Origin: Campanula takesimana
Taxonomy: Eukaryota > Streptophyta > Magnoliopsida > Asterales > Campanulaceae
Length of the DNA: 64,000 bases
Direction of reading: 5' to 3'
NCBI GenBank assembly: GCA_026119855.1
Contig: JAOWBW010001459.1
Location: forward strand, 232,475-296,474
This document shows positions 57,009 through 64,000 of this stretch, piece after piece. A program made the position numbers and the translations under genes. The notes under the pieces are model-generated. The model did no database searches, was not told the DNA's origin, and saw only the letters and a list, made by a program, of their open reading frames with translations. Each line of letters opens with the position of its first letter. Position 1 is the first letter of the stretch.

Positions 57009-58566
57009 GTGGTATCCAGAGCCCCGTTCATGTTGATTAATTCAATACTTGGATCATGTTGTGTGTATATAAATTGTTTATGACCAAGCATGATGTGAAT
57101 ATTGGATTATATGATGTTTATGTGTTTTGTGATTTATGTGGTTTATGTTTTTCCAACTTTAATCGCAGGACGATTATCGCAATAAAAATTAATGGATTCT
57201 GAATTAATTTCGATTATTGATTTTTGATTGGATCAAGTTTAATAATCGGGGAAAAATAATTTGAGACAAAATTTTCGAACTTTAAAATTCTATACTATTC
57301 TGGCCATTCAGCGGGCGCCTGGTCCTTTGCAGCGGCGCAGTCGGTGGTCAAGATTTGTTCTGATTTTGGTTAAAATCTGAATATGGAATTTTCGATAAAT
57401 TCGACAAAACCAGTACAGAACCAGTCCAGACTTGTTGATCTGGAATGGGTTTTGGGTAGTTGGTTTGTGTGTGGATTTTGGGGTTTGATTTTCCTATTTG
57501 TTTTAGTCTTGTGATTCCTAGATGGTTCAAGTTTGGATGGCTAATCTGCGTTCATCGAGATTGTGTTTCCCAAAATTGATCGCAATCAAAGTTTCAAAGA
57601 TAAAACGAAGTTAGAATTATGAAGAGTTCATAATTGCTAAGTTGAGAAACAAGTTCTTGATTCAATGATTGGAGATCCATGTGGAATTGTGAATGCAATT
57701 GGCCTACGTTCATCGAGACCATCTATTGCTTAGTTTCGGCCACATGGACTACTTTCTTGGTTTCTGAATTAGTGCGGGATTGTGGTTGCCTAATGGCTTA
57801 GTTCGACCGCACTTCTTGTTTGTCTTGACTTGGAGATAATAACCGACAGTTTGAAATAGTCTCATCCTCATAATTATAGAGAAACTAATGACACATAAAT
57901 ACAATGCTTAAATTAATGGAGATTAATTTAGTGACTAAACTTGATGTGTAAACATGTTTATATTATGTGCTCATAAATGTGTTATATGCTATATGTGATG
58001 AACCTTCAATAAAGTTTTAAGTCCTTCTTTGCCATGCCATGATTAAAACTTGTTTATGCATGGGTAATCTTGATGTGGGTTCGCCTCCGCGAGGTGCATT
58101 AATCTTATTCATGTATGAGCAAGATGAGGTTCATTAATTTAATTGTGGGCTTTCCTCCGCAAGGTGCATTAAATTGAATGGTTCCTATGCGTTTAAAAAT
58201 GGTCGGCTTAATTAGGCGTCAAAACAGTTTTGGGCCTAGGCAAAAGATGAGATTAACATGTTTTTTTGAAATTGGATTTCTCAAGAATCTCATAAAAGGA
58301 TCTAAGAATCATATGGGATATGATTGACATGATTGTCTACCTAATTAATTTAGTTTTTGTGCGGTCCGCCTCGTGGACTCAAAAGTTAAATTAAAGTTGG
58401 ATCTTGCCCAATTAAATTATATTAGACATTGGATGTATAAAAAGGTTTATAATTTGTGGGAGTATTTGTTTTGAAAAATACATTATTTATCTCTTTAATG
58501 AAAACTGGTACTTATTAATTTTTGGAATTTTGCATATTTGTAGATAATGACTATAACACTTAATCA
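57009..58566 (+). other. leader of G copy 2
   Basis: It is homologous to 49971-51543 with many single-base losses. For example, the GC repeat pair near 57310-57340 now reads CAGCGGGCGCC and GCAGCGGCGCAG. No gene is seen. Confidence 0.85.
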
Positions 58567-59370
58567 ATGTCATTGCGATCGATCCTTGAGAAGGATAAGC
58601 TCGAAGAGAATGGTACTAACTTTATGGATTGGATCCGTAGCATAAGAATCGTTCTTAGGCAAGAAGATAAGTTGTACATTCTCGATGGGCCTCTCCCTGC
58701 TGAACCACCGCCTACTGCCCCTAGGGTGGATAGAGACAATTACAAGAACATCGTAATGATTCTAGAGATGTAAGTTGTCTTGCTTGCTGCTATGTGTTCA
58801 AAACTCCAACAAAGTTTGGAACATTTGGAGCCTATGAGATAGTCGTGGATTTGAGAACCATGTTTCAAGAGCAAGCTAGCAAGAGAGGTACAAGACCATT
58901 GTTGCATTCACTACTAGTAAAATGAATGAAGGGCAACAAGTGAGTCCTCACTTTCTTAAAATGAAAGGTTATGTAGAGCACCTTGAGAAACTTGGCTATC
59001 CAATCCCATTGGAGCTAGCCACGGATCTCATTCTTAATTCATTGCCTAAAAGTTATAATCAGTTTGTGATGAATTATAACATGCATGGATTGATAAGAAT
59101 CTCTCTGAGTTGCATGGATGCTCAAAACTGCAGAGATGAAATTTGGAGAAAGGTTCTCCCGTGCTCTTGTTTCATGATGGGAAGAAGCCTAGTGCAAAAG
59201 AAAGGTAAGGCAAAAGTTGTCAACCCAAGATAAGCAAGGCAAAGGGTTGCCAAGGCTTCTGAGGCAAAAACCCGATACATAAAAGGATGCAATTTGTCCA
59301 TTGTCAAGAATTGGTCATTGGAAACGTAATTACAAGGCTTTCTTGGAAGAGCAAAAGAAGAAGAAGGGCA
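58567..59370 (+). pseudogene. gag: gag of G copy 2
   Basis: It has the same start as copy 1 (MSLRSILEKDKLEENGTNFM). Frame breaks occur near 58747 (one A lost), 58790, 58829, 58879, 59090, 59120 and 59200, mostly different from those of copy 1. The gag core LGYPIPLELATDLILNSLPK is at 58991-59050. The breaks are almost all one-base deletions. Confidence 0.85.
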
Positions 59371-62300
59371 GCAAGGCTGCGTCGACTTCAGGTATCTATA
59401 TGATAGATATTCCCTTTCTACCACTGATTCTTGGGTATTGGATACCGGATGTGGTTCTCACATTTGTCTAAATGTGCAGGGACTAAAGATAGAGACTGCT
59501 TAAAGAAATGTGAAGTAGATCTACGCGTGGGAAATGGAGCAAGAGTTGCTGCAATAGCCGTAGGGACTTATGAAGTCACTTTACCTTCCGGATTAATTCT
59601 TGTTTTGAACAATTGTTATTATGTTCCGGATTTAAGCAGAAATATTATTTCAATTTTTTGTTTGGATGATGAAGGTTTTAAGTTTTCTTATTGAGAATAA
59701 GAAATTTTCTATTTATTTAAATGATGTGCTTTATGGTATTGCTAATTCATTTATGGCCTTTATATCTTGGATGTCAAGAATGAAAATAATGACAATGTCT
59801 ATCATGTAAATAAGAAATCTAAACCTAATGATGTAAATCATACCTATTTATGGCATTGCCGTCTTGGTCATATTAATGAGAAGCGTATCTCAAAACTCCA
59901 TGGGGACGGACTTTTAGGTCATGTGACCTCGAGTCATATGATACTTGTGAGTTGTGTCTTCTTGGAAAAATGACTAAGACACCTTTTACCAAGTTGGGTG
60001 AAAGGGCAAGCGACTTATTGGGGTTGATACATTCCGATGTATGCGGACCATTAAGTAGCATGCTAGGGGAGGATTTCAATACTTCATAACCTTCACTGAT
60101 GATTATAGTAGATTAGGGTATGTTTACCTAATAAAACATAAAAGTGAAGCTTTGAGATATTTAGAATATTTCAAAATGAAGTAGAAAAACAACTTGGCAA
60201 AAGTATTAAGGCACTTCGATCAGATCGAGGTGGAGAATACTTAAGTCAAGAATTTGATAATCATCTAAAGAATTGTGAATAGTTTCACAATTGACTCCAC
60301 CTGGAACACACAATGAATGGTGTGTCCGAGAGGAGGAATCGAACTTTGTTAGACATGGTTCGATCAATGATGAGTCAATTTGATCTTCCAATATCCTTTT
60401 GGGGTTACGCCCTGAGAAACCGCTGCTTTCACACTAAATCGTGTTCCAACTAAATCGGTTCAAAAGACTCCATATGAGATGTGGAGCGGAAAGAAGCCTT
60501 GTCTGTCTTTCATGAAGACTTGGGGTTGCGAAGCTTTTGTCAAAAGACTTGTCTCAGACAAACTTGCACACAAATCTGAAAATGTAATTTCGTGGGATAT
60601 CCTAAGGAAACTAGAGGATATTACTTTTTACAACCGGAGGACAACAAAGTGTTTGTTGCCCGAACTGGTGTCTTTCTATAGAAAGAGTTTCTCTCCAAAG
60701 AATCAGTGGGAGTAAAATAAATCTTCAAAAATTCGAGACCCAGAAAATAACATTGAACCAATAGTGGAACAAGAACAAGAACCACAAGGAGTTGTGGAAC
60801 CTGTTCAAAATACACAAGCAACTCGCAGATCTAGTAGGTTATGATCCGGCCCGAGAGATATGGATTTCTCGTAACGGATAGTAATGAGGTAGATATCATT
60901 GAGAAGATGAACCGTCAACCTACCAAGAGGCATGTCTTCTCCTGATTCGGACAAGTGGCTTGGAGCCATGGAATCCGATTGCAATCCATGCAAGACATCA
61001 ATTTTGGAATTTGATTGATGCACCCGAAGGTGTAAAAACCATAGGATGCAAATGGGTCTTCAAGAAGAAGACTGACATGGATGGGAAGGTGCATACTTAC
61101 AAAGCTAGGCTTGTAGCGAGGGTTATAGGCCAGTTCATGGTATTGACTATGATGAGACCTTTTCACCCGTAGCAATGATCAAGTCTATAAGAATTTTGCT
61201 TGCCATTGCCGCATATCATGACTATGAATATGGCAGATGGACGTCAAAACCGCTTTCCTGAATGGAAAACTTCAAGAGGATGTGTATATGACACAACCAG
61301 AAGGTTTTGAACAAGATTCTAAGGTATGCAAATTGCTGAGATCCATCTATGGATTAAGCAAGCTTCTAGGAGTTGGAATCTCCGTTTTTGATGAATCGGT
61401 CAAAGAGTTTTGGTTTCATCAAGAACGAAGATGAGCCTTGTGTATACAAGAAGATTATGGGAGCATAGTGTTATTCCTTATTTTATACGTGGATGACATA
61501 TTGCTCATTGGAAACGACATTCCTACACTTCAGTCTGTGAAGACTTGGTTAAGAAAGTGTTTTGCAATGAAAGATATGGGTGAAGCCGCATATATACTTT
61601 GCATTAAGATCTATAGAGATAGATCAAGGAGGCTACTTGGTTTAAGCCAAAGTACATACATTAACAAGGTCATTAGAAGATTCCGTATGGAAAATTCTAA
61701 GAGAGGCCCTTGCCCGTGTTACATGGTTTTCTCTAAGCAAGACTCAATGTCCTAAGACAACGATGAGCGTGAGAAAATGAATGATGTTCCATATGCTTCG
61801 GCAATTGGGTCCATCATGTATGCCATGATTTGTACTAGGCCGGATGTGTCTTATGCTTTGAGCATGACAAGTAGATACCAATCCGACCCTGGCGAAAATC
61901 ATTGGATAGCCGTAAAGCGATTCTTAAGTACTTGAGAAGACTAAAGACTCGTTTTTGGTCTATGGAGGAATGGAAGATGATCTCGTTGTAAATGCTTACA
62001 CGGATGCAAGCTTCCAAACCGACAAAGATGATAGCCGATCGCAATCTGGTTTTGTGTTTATGTTAAATGGTGGAGCTGTAAGCTGGAAAGTTCCAAGCAA
62101 AGTACAACCGCTGATTCTACAACAGAAGCTGAGTATATTGCTGCATCGGATGCTGCAAAGGAAGCTGTTTGGATTAAGAAGTTCAACTGAACTTGAAGTG
62201 GTTCCTAGTATTGCTAATCCAATAGACCTTTATTGCGATAATAATGGTGCTATTGCTCAAGCAACGGACCAAGAGCACATCAGAAATCCAAACACATACT

Positions 62301-62463
62301 TAGGCGTTTTCATATCATTCGAGAGATCGTTGATAGGGGAGACGTAAAATATGCAGAGTACCTACTGATGACAATGTTGCGGACCCGCTAACAAAGGGAC
62401 TTCCACAAGCTAAACATGATGTCATGTTAGGTCCATGGGTATTTAGATACATGGGAGATTGGG
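59371..62463 (+). pseudogene. pol: pol of G copy 2 (PR-IN-RT-RH)
   Basis: It has the same domain order as copy 1, chopped into short frames. Protease TGCGSHIC is near 59443-59466. Integrase is at about 59770-60700. RT has YVDD at 61486-61497 within an open frame (61438-61755). RNase H starts NAYTDASFQTDKDDSRSQSG (61990-62050) and then shifts. Small deletions recur every 50-150 bp relative to copy 1, for example near 60060, 60278, 60310, 61357, 61916, 61940, 62092 and 62186. It is non-functional as written; many breaks may be consensus errors. Confidence 0.85.
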
Positions 62464-62482
62464 TCTAGGGCAAGTGGGAGAT

Positions 62483-63993
62483 TGTTGGTAGTGGTGCCCT
62501 AGGCACGTTTAATAAACGTTGTAATTGTTATCATTTATTTCATATCAATAAGAGATGTTTTGATTATTATTGTTGTTCATGTTTACTTATAATAATCCAT
62601 GTCCCTAGTACTTGTTAAGCACTAGTATAAAGGCTAAATGATCATGAGATGATCATGTTAGATTTATGGGTACTTGTTTGGAACAAAGTACTGGACATGA
62701 CCCGCTCTATGAGATTTATGTCATGGTCTATGTCATACATATATCTCATATTAGTTATGTCATTTGAATCCTTAGACATTAAGTTATTATAGTCTTCCAC
62801 TTGATGAACATTATGTTTGACATATTCAAACGCTGCTTTTAACCGAATAGTTATAAAGGGTATGATTGGCAAATCATGATTCCGTAGGGAAGAATAATAA
62901 GCTAAATGGATTTGTCCCTCCTCGGAGAGATGTCAAGCTTGGGCCTCTCGTAGGAAATGATGTTGATGAAATGTTCGGCCGGACTCAAATGAATTGATTG
63001 GATCAATGTCATTTGGATTATCAACATATTCGGAATCGAGAAAGTATTGAACAAAACAAGTTGACTGCTTGACCATGACTTGTGTTCAATGACATCGTGG
63101 ACAAAGGATTGTGACATATTCTAAAGGAATGCGAACTTGTATCTAGTTATACTATTTGGGTAGGTATGACGGTTTGCTAGAACCTAATCATATCTTATGG
63201 GATCATGTTTGAGCCCATTGTCAACTTAGTATAATCCTAGAGGGTCACACACAATAGAACGAATCTTAAATAGAGGACTATATTGGTATTTAGGGTCGGA
63301 GGACCTCCAAGGAATTTCTGGAAAGTTCTGGGCCTCCTGGTCAACCAAGCGGGCGCTTGGGTTGCACCAGGCGGGCGCCTGAACAAGCCGGAAAGAATTG
63401 GACTTTCTGTCCAAACAAGGGGCGCCTGGGTAGGACCAGGCGGGCGCCCGGTATGCCGATTGGAAATTTCCTAATTCGATTAGGAATGGTTTTTTGACAC
63501 AAGTACCTATTTGGAATAGGTCTTAATTATGTATAAAACCTCAATTCGGCCAGACCATATGACAAGTGCTTTTGTGAGTCTCAAAGAGTTGAGAGAAATT
63601 TTTTTGTTCTAAGATATCATTGATTGAGGAACAAAATAATTCACAAATAAATTCCATATAGTTCTTTATTGTATTGTGAAAGTGTGTTTCATAATATTTG
63701 GTCTAGCAACCAAGATCAAAGAAGCTCCTTTGATATTCGTTCGAAGTGTGGATACCGCTAGAGGGTGAAAATCATCATCTTCAAAGTTCGTGTTGTCAGC
63801 TTTGTGATCGTGATCAAGTCTTCAAGTTTCTCCACAAAGATCAAGAGAAAATTCATTCATAGCATCAAGGGTTAGTTATTCCTCTATTCATCTTGTTGTA
63901 TTTGATTTAATCATATGAACGGATCCATGGCTTTGGGTTTTCTTAAAATTTAATTGCTATATTCCGCTGCGCATGTTACTTGGAAACCCAACA
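62483..63993 (+). repeat. G LTR 3 (1511 bp)
   Basis: TGTTGGTAGTGG...AAACCCAACA, homologous to LTRs 1 and 2. It has several small deletions, including one in its third GC inverted repeat (near 63419) and one in the TATA region. It ends at 63993 and is followed by TTAATCC. Confidence 0.94.
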
Positions 63994-63998
63994 TTAAT
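63994..63998. repeat. right TSD of the G array (TTAAT)
   Basis: It matches 48448-48452. Sequence beyond should be the rest of the H2 LTR. Confidence 0.93.
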
Positions 63999-64000
63999 CC

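Larger units (their letters stand above)
48453..63993 (+). mobile_element. Ty1/copia element G tandem array: LTR-int-LTR-int-LTR
   Basis: Three LTRs (48453-49970, 55493-57008, 62483-63993) alternate with two internal regions (5522 and 5474 bp), all on the plus strand. TTAAT flanks only the outside. The copies are nearly identical. This is the expected product of unequal recombination between LTRs of one insertion, or an assembly duplication. The lineage is copia, close to element C; I do not assign the clade. Confidence 0.93.

Overview
The window is repeat-dense nuclear DNA from a flowering plant, probably a eudicot. Plant LTR retrotransposons of both superfamilies (Ty3/gypsy and Ty1/copia) make up nearly all of it, together with initiator-Met and Arg type primer-binding sites, a Stowaway MITE and a long-TIR Mutator-like element. 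I found no host gene, rRNA, tRNA gene or CRISPR array. Every retrotransposon coding region carries stops or frameshifts. The species cannot be named from this sequence.

Layout, left to right. 1-4462: decayed 3' end of a Tekay-like gypsy element (+) and its long LTR (family A). 4463-21008: a Sirevirus-like copia element (H1, - strand) carrying two extra divergent ORFs beyond pol. H1 is interrupted by a complete Tekay-like gypsy element (family B, 6016-15210, TSD CAGAG) and by a 685-bp solo LTR (15849-16533, TSD GCTGG). 21009-26965: 5' LTR and gag-pol start of a second copia family (C). Its LTR hosts a MULE (21771-22686, 10-bp TSD). 26966-33352: a Tat/Ogre-like gypsy element (E) with a ~1.2-kb array of TTGACC/GGTCAA motifs, broken by a second Tat-like LTR in reverse orientation (F, 31854-33106). 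33353-40839: gypsy element D (+), with a Stowaway MITE in its LTR, an 892-bp tandem duplication in pol and a scarred 3' end. 40860-41470: a copia RT/RNase H scrap. 41471-48452: a second Sirevirus-like copy (H2), ending in a fragment of its LTR. 48453-63993: a copia array of three LTRs and two internal regions (G), flanked as a whole by one 5-bp TSD (TTAAT).

The genes do not form a host pathway. Each element encodes parts of gag, protease, reverse transcriptase, RNase H and integrase. The order of nesting gives relative ages: H1 is older than B, the solo LTR and C; C is older than the MULE and E; E is older than F and D; D is older than the MITE; H2 is older than G.

Three observations look most novel. 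(1) Unrelated LTR families carry promoter-proximal inverted repeats built on a CG-NN-CG core. The arms are family specific and the repeats come in pairs about 22-23 bp apart, usually just upstream of a TATA box and sometimes again in the leader. (2) The Sirevirus-like elements carry a divergent pair of accessory ORFs, one antisense to pol, each with its own TATA-like box, and an 11-bp motif (GGTCTACTATC) scattered on both strands. (3) The copia leaders contain three small hairpins whose stems change with compensation. The right end of the window (from about 57 kb) has a high density of single-base indels that may be assembly error.
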